Source: Methanoregula sp.
GTDB taxonomy: Archaea > Halobacteriota > Methanomicrobia > Methanomicrobiales > Methanospirillaceae
Assembly (NCBI GenBank): GCA_030653335.1
Contig: JAURZP010000290.1
Span: 1 to 5,546 of the forward strand
DNA: 5,546 bases
Direction of reading: 5' to 3'
Every line of letters begins with the position of its first letter. Positions within the stretch are counted from its first letter, which is position 1. The notes beneath the pieces were generated by a model. The model worked only from the letters and a program-made list of their open reading frames with translations. It was not told the DNA's origin and searched no databases. The position numbers and the translations under genes were made by a program. Of this stretch, positions 1-5,546 are shown piece by piece.

Positions 1-1
1 A

Positions 2-262
2 CGGGCAGCAGAGAAGAGTCATGGCAAGAAAGAGATGATCATCGGTCACGTCCGGAATAAGCGAGTCCTCCTTATTGAAGATGTGACCACTTCGGGTGGA
101 TCCGCGCTGTACGGTATCGAAACACTTCGCACCGCAGGAGCGCAGGCAGACCGCGTGGTTACTGTAGTAGATCGGGAGCAGGGGGCAGAAGCGCTGCTCA
201 GCCAACAGGGCATTGAGTTCCTGCCACTGGTCAGAGTCAGCGAACTGCTAAAACAGAAGTAA
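2..262 (+). CDS. pyrE: Orotate phosphoribosyltransferase, C-terminal part (5' end outside window)
   Basis: The enzyme condenses orotate with PRPP to give orotidine 5'-monophosphate, the penultimate step of cytoplasmic UMP synthesis. The reading frame is open from base 2 and gives 86 residues before TAA at 260-262. Archaeal PyrE is usually about 170-180 residues, so roughly the second half is present. The visible N-terminal stretch RAAEKSHGKK resembles the catalytic-loop region of the family (R/K-x-A-x-K-x-H-G). It is followed by the type I phosphoribosyltransferase PRPP-binding motif VLLIEDVTTSGGS at bases 65-103, with the paired acidic residues and TTSGGS loop intact. The downstream VVTVVDREQGAEALL stretch is also typical of PyrE. 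The internal ATG at 35 lies within the conserved region and is not the real start. purD begins 25 bases downstream on the same strand, so co-transcription is likely. Other type I PRTases are less likely given the VDREQG context. Confidence 0.93.
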   Translation, partial: RAAEKSHGKKEMIIGHVRNKRVLLIEDVTTSGGSALYGIETLRTAGAQADRVVTVVDREQGAEALLSQQGIEFLPLVRVSELLKQK

Positions 263-287
263 TTTTTACGGCCAGCGTACATTAGAG

Positions 288-1580
288 ATGGACATGAAGA
301 TACTTGTTGTGGGCGGGGGAGGTAGGGAGCATGCAATAGCTGCTGCACTCGCCCGCAACCGAAAAGCAGCACTCTATTGCGTGATGGCAAAGAAAAACCC
401 CGGTATTGCAAAACTTGCAGAGAATCTCTTACTCTGCAGGGAAACAGATGTAGCGCGTATTGTTGCCTTTGCACAGGAGAATTGTGTCGAATATGCTTTT
501 ATTGGTCCTGAATCTCCGTTACAAGCGGGTATTGTTGATGCTTTGGAATCAGTTAATATTCCCTGTGCCGGGCCATCAAGAGCAGCCGCACTCATTGAGA
601 CCGACAAAGGTTTCTGTCGCGGGTTGATGGAAGAGCACCGGATCGATGGTTGCCCGAAGTACCGGCTCTGCCAGAACAGCGCTGAGGCGATCGCGTTCAT
701 CAATGACCACGATGGCGATCTGGTAATAAAACCCATCGGGCTCACCGGTGGAAAAGGGGTCAAGATCATGGGTGAGCAGGTGGACCGGGCTGGAGCTATC
801 GCGTATGCATCAGAGATCAAAGGTTCAATCATTCTTGAAGAGCGCCTCATCGGAGAGGAGTTCACCCTTCAGGCCTTTGTCGATGGCACTCACCTGATTC
901 CCATGCCCCTTGTCCAGGATCACAAGCGGGCATTTGACGGGGACACCGGGCCGAACACCGGCGGCATGGGTTCGTATACCATGCCTGACCATATGCTGCC
1001 CTTTGTCACTAAAGCAGAGTGCACCCGCGCGTTTGGTATCATGCAGGCGACCGTTGATGCACTGGCGAAAACCGGACACCCTTACAAGGGCATTCTCTAT
1101 GGCCAGTTCATGAATACTAAAAAAGGCATAAAAGTCATAGAATTCAATGCACGGTTCGGTGATCCCGAAGCAATGAATGTTCTGTCGCTGCTCACATCAG
1201 ACCTTTCAGAAATCATGGTAAGGATCACCAGCGGGACACTCTCCTCTGCACAAGTCACATTCGAAAAGAAAGCCACGGTCTGTAAATATCTGGTACCGGA
1301 AGGTTACCCCGATGCTCCCCATGCCGGGGATCCTGTCCATGTCGGCGAAATGAATGGGGCAATCACTTATTATGCAAATGTCGAAGAGCGTGACGGTTCG
1401 CTTGTCACGCTGACATCCCGCACACTGGCGTTTGTAGGAATTGGCGATACGTTAGAAGCTGCCGAACGTATTGCAGAGCGGGCAGCAGCATCAGTCAAGG
1501 GGCTCGTACGATACCGAAAAGACATTGGGACTGCAAAGTTACTCAGCCAGCGTATCGCGCACATGAAGGAGTTACGATGA
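288..1580 (+). CDS. purD: Phosphoribosylamine--glycine ligase (GAR synthetase)
   Basis: PurD ligates glycine to 5-phosphoribosylamine with ATP, forming glycinamide ribonucleotide, the second step of de novo purine synthesis. The 430-residue protein has the usual family length and domain order. An N-terminal domain starts with KILVVGGGGREHAIA (residues 4-18) and carries GPESPL (73-78) and GPSRAAALIETDK (95-107). The ATP-grasp core has VIKPIGLTGGKGV (146-158), LEERLIGEEF (183-192), DHKRAFDGDTGPNTGGMG (211-228) and EFNARFGDPEAMN (285-297). A C-terminal domain follows. The GDPE signature is intact, but the bacterial E-x-[QE] position is Met; I believe this is common in methanogens. Start choice: ATG at 288 gives MDMKILVV. 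ATG at 294 gives MKILVV, closer to the usual N-terminus, and the GAG at 285-287 would be better spaced from it. The first ATG is used here and the difference is two residues. The stop overlaps argF by four bases. Confidence 0.97.
   Translation: MDMKILVVGGGGREHAIAAALARNRKAALYCVMAKKNPGIAKLAENLLLCRETDVARIVAFAQENCVEYAFIGPESPLQAGIVDALESVNIPCAGPSRAAALIETDKGFCRGLMEEHRIDGCPKYRLCQNSAEAIAFINDHDGDLVIKPIGLTGGKGVKIMGEQVDRAGAIAYASEIKGSIILEERLIGEEFTLQAFVDGTHLIPMPLVQDHKRAFDGDTGPNTGGMGSYTMPDHMLPFVTKAECTRAFGIMQATVDALAKTGHPYKGILYGQFMNTKKGIKVIEFNARFGDPEAMNVLSLLTSDLSEIMVRITSGTLSSAQVTFEKKATVCKYLVPEGYPDAPHAGDPVHVGEMNGAITYYANVEERDGSLVTLTSRTLAFVGIGDTLEAAERIAERAAASVKGLVRYRKDIGTAKLLSQRIAHMKELR
1566..1571 (+). promoter_or_regulatory. 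Shine-Dalgarno site for argF inside the purD 3' end
   Basis: AAGGAG lies in the last codons of purD, five bases before the argF ATG at 1577. With the ATGA stop/start overlap it fixes the argF start and suggests translational coupling, in which ribosomes ending on purD help initiate argF. Confidence 0.85.
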
Positions 1581-2488
1581 ATAAGGATTTTCTTTCAATT
1601 CTTGATATCAACAAAATTGAGATGGAACAGATCCTTTCTGAAGCAAAACATCTCAAGACCTTGAAGAAACAGGGAGTGGTTCACGATGTATTGCGGGGAA
1701 AGAACCTTGCCATGATCTTTGAGAAGTCATCTACCCGTACGCATATCTCGTTTGAAGTTGGTATGAACGAGCTGGGTGGCCATGCCCTGTTTTTAAACGC
1801 ACGGGATATGCAGATCTGGCGGGGCGAAGAGATCCGGGATACTGCCCGGGCAGCTTCGCGATATGTATCCGGCATCATGATCCGGGCCTACAAACACAGC
1901 ACGATTGAGGAATTTGCCCGCTTTGCCACAATTCCGGTGATCAACGGGCTCTCAGATCTCGAACACCCATGCCAGTTACTTGCTGATATCATGACGATGC
2001 AGGAGCATTTCGGCTCAACAAACGATCTGAAGGTGGCATGGGTTGGCGATGGGAATAATGTCTGTAATTCGCTGATCCTCTCGACAGTCCTTACCGGGTA
2101 TTCCGTAACTGTTGCAACCCCACAAGGTTACGAACCCTCAGAAGATATCGTGAAAAAGGCACGCGCTCTTGGCGGAAAAGTGACATTGGTTAAAAGGCCT
2201 GAACTGGCGGTCAAGGATGCGCATGTCATTGTTACTGATACATGGGTTTCCATGGGCGATGATGCGGAGCGCGAAGAGCGTCTTAAAACCTTCTCGGGTT
2301 ATACAGTTGATGCCGGACTCATGCGACACGCATCTCCGGATGCACGGGTGCTCCACTGTCTTCCGGCACACCGCGGCGAGGAGATCGCTGATGAAGTGAT
2401 GGAAGGCGGTCAGAGCCTTGTCTGGGATGAAGCGGAGAACCGGCTGCACGCCCAGAAAGCATTGCTTGTGCGACTTCTGAAAAAATAA
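1577..2488 (+). CDS. argF: Ornithine carbamoyltransferase
   Basis: This cytoplasmic enzyme transfers the carbamoyl group of carbamoyl phosphate to ornithine, making citrulline for arginine synthesis. The 303-residue length is standard. The carbamoyl-phosphate domain has FEKSSTRTHISFE (48-60; STRT loop S52-T55), LNARDMQIWRGEEIRDTA (73-90) and the HPCQ motif at 130-133. The ornithine domain has WVGDGNNVCNS (155-165), DTWVSMGDD (221-229) and HCLPAHRGEEI (260-270). DxWxSMG and HCLP distinguish it from aspartate carbamoyltransferase, which has HPLP at the latter site. Its position after STRT is His rather than the more common Arg. The start is well fixed: ATG at 1577 overlaps the purD stop as ATGA, and an AAGGAG ribosome site (1566-1571) lies five bases upstream. 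No separate promoter is seen, so expression probably depends on the upstream pyrE-purD transcript. The next arginine enzyme, ArgG, is encoded on the opposite strand at the right of the window. Confidence 0.97.
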   Translation: MNKDFLSILDINKIEMEQILSEAKHLKTLKKQGVVHDVLRGKNLAMIFEKSSTRTHISFEVGMNELGGHALFLNARDMQIWRGEEIRDTARAASRYVSGIMIRAYKHSTIEEFARFATIPVINGLSDLEHPCQLLADIMTMQEHFGSTNDLKVAWVGDGNNVCNSLILSTVLTGYSVTVATPQGYEPSEDIVKKARALGGKVTLVKRPELAVKDAHVIVTDTWVSMGDDAEREERLKTFSGYTVDAGLMRHASPDARVLHCLPAHRGEEIADEVMEGGQSLVWDEAENRLHAQKALLVRLLKK

Positions 2489-2503
2489 AAAATAGTTTTT
2501 TTT
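2480..2503. terminator. Bidirectional A/T-run terminator between convergent genes
   Basis: On the plus strand, eight T residues (2496-2503) follow the argF stop, fitting archaeal oligo-T termination. On the minus strand, positions 2492 to 2480 read as two runs of six T separated by one A, lying 18 bases past the stop of the small minus-strand gene. The A-run and T-run could also pair as a weak A-T hairpin. Only 22 bases separate the two stop codons, so the block probably serves both convergent transcripts. The terminator for the minus strand overlaps the last codons of argF. Sequence-based inference only. Confidence 0.7.
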
Positions 2504-2510
2504 AACCTCG

Positions 2511-2750
2511 TTACTTATCGCTAACGAATTTATTAAGTTCATCACGCATATAGGTCTCAACTTTCTGCATGACCTCAAGTCTGCCACGGAACGCCAAGAG
2601 ATCCCGTTCATCCCCTTCCATATTGGCAAATTTGATCTTCTCTCTCCGGTCAACAACTTCCACATCGAATCTGCTTGAGATGTCGAAAATGATCTTCTGG
2701 GGAACCCCGGGGGGGATAACAATATCGAATAACTGTTCTTCATCGGTCAT
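2511..2750 (-). CDS. Uncharacterised small protein, likely partner of methanogenesis marker 14
   Basis: I do not recognise a named family for this 79-residue acidic/basic soluble protein; there is no signal peptide or membrane segment. Its sequence suggests a beta-alpha-beta-beta-alpha order: LFDIVIPP (7-14), helix VPQKIIFDISSRF (16-28), strand DVEVVDR (29-35), strand KIKFANMEG (38-46) and a long charged helix from about 49 to 76. That layout resembles part of a ferredoxin-like fold, as in ACT or NIL-type small domains, but this is a shape argument and not a homology match. It has no cysteine or histidine, so metal or Fe-S binding is unlikely. The start at 2750 is supported by AGGTGAG (2757-2763) six bases upstream. 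The gene begins 16 bases after the marker-14 stop, indicating one operon. A regulatory or structural partner role is inference. Confidence 0.85.
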   Translation of the reverse strand: MTDEEQLFDIVIPPGVPQKIIFDISSRFDVEVVDRREKIKFANMEGDERDLLAFRGRLEVMQKVETYMRDELNKFVSDK

Positions 2751-2756
2751 AAGTAT

Positions 2757-2763
2757 CTCACCT
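2757..2763 (-). promoter_or_regulatory. Shine-Dalgarno site for the 79-codon gene
   Basis: Minus-strand AGGTGAG matches the archaeal 16S rRNA 3' end well and lies six bases before the ATG at 2750. It sits in the 16-bp gap behind the marker-14 stop, so the small gene can be initiated independently on a shared mRNA. This supports it as a real gene and fixes its start. Confidence 0.85.
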
Positions 2764-2766
2764 GAT

Positions 2767-4266
2767 TCACTTTCCTATTTTGATCCGCCGGCTCATAATA
2801 CATGGGCCGCCGCGTACGCCCCCGATAGGGTTTTTAGGCTTTCCAAGCGAGTTCATGCAGCGGCCCATGAGAGCCGCGCCGCGTGCAAGCCCGTCATCCA
2901 CAAATACAACATGATCTCTTGGATCATCAAAGAGGTTGCGTTCGGTAATCCCTTCAAGGATATATTCCGGCTTTCTTCCTGATATCGCTGCTCGTCCCGT
3001 GAATCCAATCGAAGAATTCTTTGGAACGAGTTTTTGCTCGACTGCTACATCGACCAGACGCAGGGCCATTTTTGAGCAGACCCGGTCAATGACTTCGTTG
3101 AGCATTGCAAGATTATGTTGTTCATGAATCTCTTTTCCAATTTCTAACAATTTACCCAAATCGCTGCTGTTCACACCACAGTCACAGCCAATCATCGCAA
3201 TGCCGGACTCTAAGGCCAGCTTTGCATTTACAGGAACCCTGCCAAACCGGTCACGTTCCGCAGGAACAATCCGTATGTCAATATGTTCATGGCACCGCTC
3301 TACAAAACCATCAATTACTTTGCGGTTACCGCCCCCGAACAATCCACCGGTAACACTATGCTCACCAAAAATGTCAAGAGCAGTGCCGGTCCGTTGCTGC
3401 ACAAGACCGGTTCCCCGCACAATCGCATCAGGAATTGCACCGGCAAGCCCGCAGAAATTTCCTACGGTTTTTGCAAACGGGTTGAGATCACCAGCGCCCA
3501 CATCGCTTGTGATCCTGCCATCGAGTGTAGTGCCAAAATCGATCGACACGCAGGGGTTACGGAAATCAACCGGGGTCCACTTTGCACCCTCTTTGATTCC
3601 GGCCATGGCAAGTTCGCCTTCCATCTCATTTGCAACCATCTCCACACCCGTTGATCCCACCGGTGGAATGACACCGGCAACCGCACCCACAAACACAACC
3701 TTGTCAGCAAAACTGAAAGGCTGGAGTTTCTGTGGCTGGTTCTCTTTTGACATGGGAGGAGTCATCTTGCGGGGCGGGACTCCTGCGACAAGACAGCCGT
3801 TTGCAAGCGCAATGACAAAATCACCGATCTGATCCGGTGATTCCATCTCGGCAACCACACCGGTACTACGGACAACGAAATCCAGTTCTTTCAACACATC
3901 GAGGTGGGCATCTTTATGGCACTGGAGCAAAGTATCCCGGACAAGCTCGGTAACCGCCTCACGGGTGAGTTCGGTACCGTCAAGTGTTGCACCGAACACC
4001 GTTTCTCCGGGTTTCGGGGCACGAATGTCACGGCTCATGCTCACGGTTTTGTTGATCACATACGACATACCGGTTTCAAGGCTCACTCCGGTTAAGATGC
4101 ACTTCGTTGTGGTATTACCCATCTCAACGGAAGCGACGATAAAATATGGTTTGTTCTTGTATTCAGGGAACTGCATACCCGCACCATGAGTTATTGATGG
4201 TGGAGGCGGGCTTTCCACAATATGGGGTTTTTGTTTTATAAAGCGGGAAAAAAAACTAGCGCACAT
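2767..4266 (-). CDS. mmp14: Putative methanogenesis marker protein 14 (DUF2114 type), ASKHA-like
   Basis: The family is known as a marker found only in methanogens; I know of no established biochemical role. The 499-residue product shows VEMGNTTTKCILT (47-59), resembling the phosphate-1 loop of actin/Hsp70/sugar-kinase (ASKHA) proteins with Glu in place of the usual first Asp. A second such loop is SIDFGTTLDGR (241-251), and a Gly-rich GFTGRAAISGRKPEY (421-435) is reminiscent of an adenosine-binding segment. The C-terminal VDDGLARGAALMGRCMNS (456-473) also recalls corrinoid-activator ATPases of the RACo/RamA type. Other conserved-looking blocks are VGSTGVEMVANEMEGELA (203-220) and the Cys-x-Cys pair C361/C363. 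No signal peptide or membrane segment is seen. The start is uncertain. ATG 4266 gives an extra N-terminal segment with a proline run (20-23) and suits a leaderless mRNA. ATG 4176 (Met31) has GGTG five bases upstream and gives 469 residues. The gene is followed at 16 bp by a small partner gene. Confidence 0.88.
   Translation of the reverse strand: MCASFFSRFIKQKPHIVESPPPPSITHGAGMQFPEYKNKPYFIVASVEMGNTTTKCILTGVSLETGMSYVINKTVSMSRDIRAPKPGETVFGATLDGTELTREAVTELVRDTLLQCHKDAHLDVLKELDFVVRSTGVVAEMESPDQIGDFVIALANGCLVAGVPPRKMTPPMSKENQPQKLQPFSFADKVVFVGAVAGVIPPVGSTGVEMVANEMEGELAMAGIKEGAKWTPVDFRNPCVSIDFGTTLDGRITSDVGAGDLNPFAKTVGNFCGLAGAIPDAIVRGTGLVQQRTGTALDIFGEHSVTGGLFGGGNRKVIDGFVERCHEHIDIRIVPAERDRFGRVPVNAKLALESGIAMIGCDCGVNSSDLGKLLEIGKEIHEQHNLAMLNEVIDRVCSKMALRLVDVAVEQKLVPKNSSIGFTGRAAISGRKPEYILEGITERNLFDDPRDHVVFVDDGLARGAALMGRCMNSLGKPKNPIGGVRGGPCIMSRRIKIGK
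4234..4242 (-). promoter_or_regulatory. Possible TATA box within the extended marker-14 N-terminus
   Basis: Minus-strand TTTATAAAA is a good archaeal TATA match. A transcript starting about 27 bases downstream would begin near 4211 and give a leader of roughly 35 bases before the alternative ATG at 4176, which has GGTG upstream. The flanking bases before the box (CCCGC) are not purine-rich, so the BRE element is poor. It is meaningful only if the shorter marker-14 form is made. Confidence 0.3.
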
Positions 4267-4293
4267 GTAGATCGAGTCTTCAATGTGGCAATC

Positions 4294-4303
4294 CTTATAA
4301 TTT
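4294..4303 (-). promoter_or_regulatory. Candidate TATA box for a leaderless marker-14 transcript
   Basis: Minus-strand AAATTATAAG is preceded by an A/G-rich stretch that could act as a BRE (AAAAAAGAA). The box centre is about 32 bases upstream of ATG 4266. Archaeal transcription usually starts about 26-27 bases after the TATA centre, which would put the mRNA start about five bases before this ATG. No Shine-Dalgarno motif precedes 4266, consistent with a leaderless mRNA. Inferred from spacing only. Confidence 0.45.
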
Positions 4304-4338
4304 TCTTTTTTGTTGCAGGAGTCAGTCGCCGGTGAAAA

Positions 4339-4384
4339 GATCCAATCATTTCTGGATCAGAGTGATTGAAAATCGTAATTGGAT
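4339..4384 (-). repeat. Nested competing inverted repeats upstream of marker 14
   Basis: One arm, read on the minus strand as TGATTGGATC (4348-4339), can pair with three separate upstream arms. These are ATCCAAT (4384-4378), CAATCA (4368-4363) and GATCCA (4358-4353), giving 7, 6 and 6 perfect base pairs. The pairings overlap and so exclude each other in a single RNA. The site lies 73-118 bases before ATG 4266, upstream of the nearer TATA box. It would therefore be in an mRNA leader only if transcription starts at the more distant box; otherwise it could be a DNA operator. No known riboswitch class is recognised. Confidence 0.4.
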
Positions 4385-4426
4385 TGACGGTCACACCGGT
4401 TAGTGGATTTTTTTCAAAACGCATTC

Positions 4427-4437
4427 TGCATTTATAT
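4427..4437 (-). promoter_or_regulatory. Distal TATA-like box upstream of marker 14
   Basis: Minus-strand AAAATATAAAT is a TATA-like box immediately after the argG terminator. Initiation about 27 bases downstream, near 4405, would give a leader of about 140 bases to ATG 4266 that contains the nested inverted repeats. The same bases read TTTATATT on the plus strand, but plus-strand transcription from here would only run antisense into argG. AT-rich surroundings make chance matches likely. Confidence 0.3.
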
Positions 4438-4470
4438 TTTTTTTGGGAAAAAACAAAAATCCCAAAAAAA
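4438..4470 (-). terminator. Hairpin plus oligo-T terminator of argG
   Basis: Immediately after the argG stop (4472-4474) the minus strand reads seven T, then GGGA, an 11-base T/G loop, then TCCC and an A-run. The arms 4438-4448 and 4460-4470 are perfect 11-bp reverse complements, centred on an A5-C-A5 loop as read on the plus strand. The stem has only three G-C pairs flanked by A-T pairs. The T-runs begin one base after the stop codon. This is a clear termination signal separating argG from marker 14 and argues that the latter has its own promoter. Confidence 0.8.
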
Positions 4471-4471
4471 G

Positions 4472-5546
4472 TTACTTTTTTGATTTTGAGTTTTTCTTCG
4501 TTTTTATGGCGTGGACCATACGTGCCTGAAGGCCAAAATACTGGGAAACACCAATTGCGTGACACTGGTCAAGGGATGCGCTGTCAAAAGAGACCAGTTC
4601 CTCAGAATATATGGCATCCGGTGAACTGCGTCCGAGCACGCGCACCGCGCCCTTGTATATTTCGAGATCCACCTGACCATTGACCCGTTCCTGTGTTGTG
4701 TCAATAAATGCGTTCAGGGCTGCATACAATGGTTCATACACCAGTCCTTTGTAGGCCAGTTCCGACCATTTATCATCTACAGTGCGCTTGAATACCAGTT
4801 CCTGCCGTGTGAGAACAAGAGCTTCAAGATCCCGATGAGCAGTGAGGATCACCGTTGCTGCCGGGTGCTCATAATTCTCCCTGGCTTTTATCCCGAGTAT
4901 ACGGTCCTCGATCATGTCATTGCGACCAACCCCGTGCTTTCCGGCAAGTACATTCAACCGCTGGATTAGATTATAGCCCTGCATCTTTTTACCATTGAGT
5001 GCCACCGGAATGCCGGTCCTGAACTCCAACGTGATTTTTTCGGGTTTTGCAGGTGCTTTTTCAGGAGATACTGTCCAGAGGTAGATCTCTTCTGGTGGAT
5101 GGTATGCCGGATCCTCTAATTTTCCTCCCTCAATACTCCGGCTCCAGCAGTTCTCATCCATGCTCCAGGGTTTGTCCTTTTTTACCGGGACAGGGATCTT
5201 ATGCTTTTTTGCATAATCGATCTCCCAGTCACGGGTCAGGTTAAGTTCGCGAATCGGGGCTACGACTTCAAGACCCGCACTGCGAATGATAAAATCAAAC
5301 CTGAGCTGGTCATTGCCTTTACCGGTACATCCATGCCCGATTGCTTTTGCACCTTCTTTTTTCGCAATCTTTACAACTTCCTCTGCGATCAGGGGACGGG
5401 CAAGGGAGGTTCCCATAGGGTATCCCTCATATGAACCATTTGCCTTGATCGCCGGAAAGATGTGGTTGTTCACAAATGCTTCACGGGCATCAATGGTGTA
5501 ATGCTTATCAGCAAGTTTTTTCCCTTTTTCTGTGGCGATATCGATC
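4472..5546 (-). CDS. argG: Argininosuccinate synthase, 5' end outside window
   Basis: ArgG joins citrulline and aspartate with ATP, giving argininosuccinate, AMP and pyrophosphate, the step after ArgF. The frame is open to the right edge; 357 residues are visible from codon 5545 to the TAA at 4472-4474. The family is usually about 395-400 residues, so about 40-45 N-terminal residues are missing, including the SGGLDTS nucleotide loop. Visible hallmarks are KHYTIDAREAFVNNHIFPAI near the left edge of the protein and the family signature GCTGKGNDQLRF (bases 5297-5332). Further on are SMDENCWSRSIEGG (visible residues 128-141) and KHGVGRNDMIEDRILGIKARE (203-223). The GTG at 5473 encodes an internal Val and is not the start. 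The C-terminus ends in a lysine-rich tail, IKTKKNSKSKK. The Cys in DENCWSRS, where Leu or Ile is more usual, is a minor change. The promoter is outside the window. Confidence 0.97.
   Translation of the reverse strand, partial: IDIATEKGKKLADKHYTIDAREAFVNNHIFPAIKANGSYEGYPMGTSLARPLIAEEVVKIAKKEGAKAIGHGCTGKGNDQLRFDFIIRSAGLEVVAPIRELNLTRDWEIDYAKKHKIPVPVKKDKPWSMDENCWSRSIEGGKLEDPAYHPPEEIYLWTVSPEKAPAKPEKITLEFRTGIPVALNGKKMQGYNLIQRLNVLAGKHGVGRNDMIEDRILGIKARENYEHPAATVILTAHRDLEALVLTRQELVFKRTVDDKWSELAYKGLVYEPLYAALNAFIDTTQERVNGQVDLEIYKGAVRVLGRSSPDAIYSEELVSFDSASLDQCHAIGVSQYFGLQARMVHAIKTKKNSKSKK

Noticed and set aside
46..474. 142-codon minus-strand open frame opposite pyrE and purD
   Set aside because: It is antisense to two genes with clear family motifs; Cys/Ser/Arg-rich shadow translation without a ribosome site.
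374..865. 163-codon minus-strand open frame opposite purD
   Set aside because: It lies entirely antisense to the conserved N-terminal and ATP-grasp regions of purD and has no family signature.
2138..2743. 201-codon minus-strand open frame spanning the 3' part of argF and the small gene
   Set aside because: It overlaps argF antisense and the 79-codon gene in another frame. The 79-codon frame has a clear Shine-Dalgarno site and operon spacing, and the longer frame shows no motif.
3200..3832. 210-codon plus-strand open frame antisense to marker 14
   Set aside because: It lies wholly opposite a well-supported conserved gene, its product is Pro/Ser/Arg-rich with no recognisable motif, and no ribosome site or promoter is evident.
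4388..4398. CGGT-CAC-ACCG small hairpin or operator upstream of marker 14
   Set aside because: A 4-bp stem with a 3-base loop is too short to separate from chance, and no second copy with the same spacing was found.
4429..4437. Plus-strand TTTATATT as a promoter of an antisense RNA to argG
   Set aside because: The match sits in an AT-rich terminator region with no downstream plus-strand gene and no other supporting signal; chance occurrence is the simplest reading.
4236..4565. 109-codon minus-strand open frame across the argG end, its terminator and the marker-14 start
   Set aside because: It starts inside argG in another frame, runs through the terminator hairpin and overlaps marker 14, with composition typical of AT-rich noncoding DNA.

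Overview
The window looks like part of a methanogenic archaeal chromosome, most likely Methanomicrobiales or a close relative. The main evidence is a minus-strand gene recognisable as methanogenesis marker protein 14 (DUF2114 type), a family reported only from methanogens. Supporting signs are archaeal-style ArgF, PurD and ArgG sequences, Shine-Dalgarno motifs of the AGGTGA and AAGGAG type, AT-rich TATA-like boxes and oligo-T terminators. The order-level placement is an inference from sequence flavour, because no search was possible.

Layout: two gene groups converge near position 2500. On the plus strand, the 3' end of pyrE (2-262) is followed by complete purD (288-1580) and argF (1577-2488). 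PurD and ArgF are joined by a 4-base ATGA stop/start overlap. On the minus strand, transcription runs from the right edge. It passes through a 5'-truncated argG (4472-5546), a hairpin and oligo-T terminator, a 205-bp AT-rich intergenic region with promoter-like boxes, the marker-14 gene (2767-4266), and a 79-codon uncharacterised gene (2511-2750) only 16 bp behind it. A short A/T-rich block at 2480-2503 can serve as a terminator from both sides.

Functionally, the plus group is biosynthetic. PyrE uses PRPP for UMP synthesis, PurD makes glycinamide ribonucleotide for purines, and ArgF makes citrulline from ornithine and carbamoyl phosphate. ArgG, encoded at the far end on the other strand, converts citrulline to argininosuccinate, so two consecutive arginine enzymes flank the marker-14 pair. 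No RNA genes, CRISPR arrays, insertion sequences or phage genes were seen.

The least understood part is the marker-14 gene with its small partner and upstream region. Marker 14 looks like an ASKHA-type (actin/Hsp70/sugar kinase) nucleotide-binding protein, the partner looks like a compact ferredoxin-like alpha/beta domain, and the upstream region has competing inverted repeats and more than one possible promoter and start codon.
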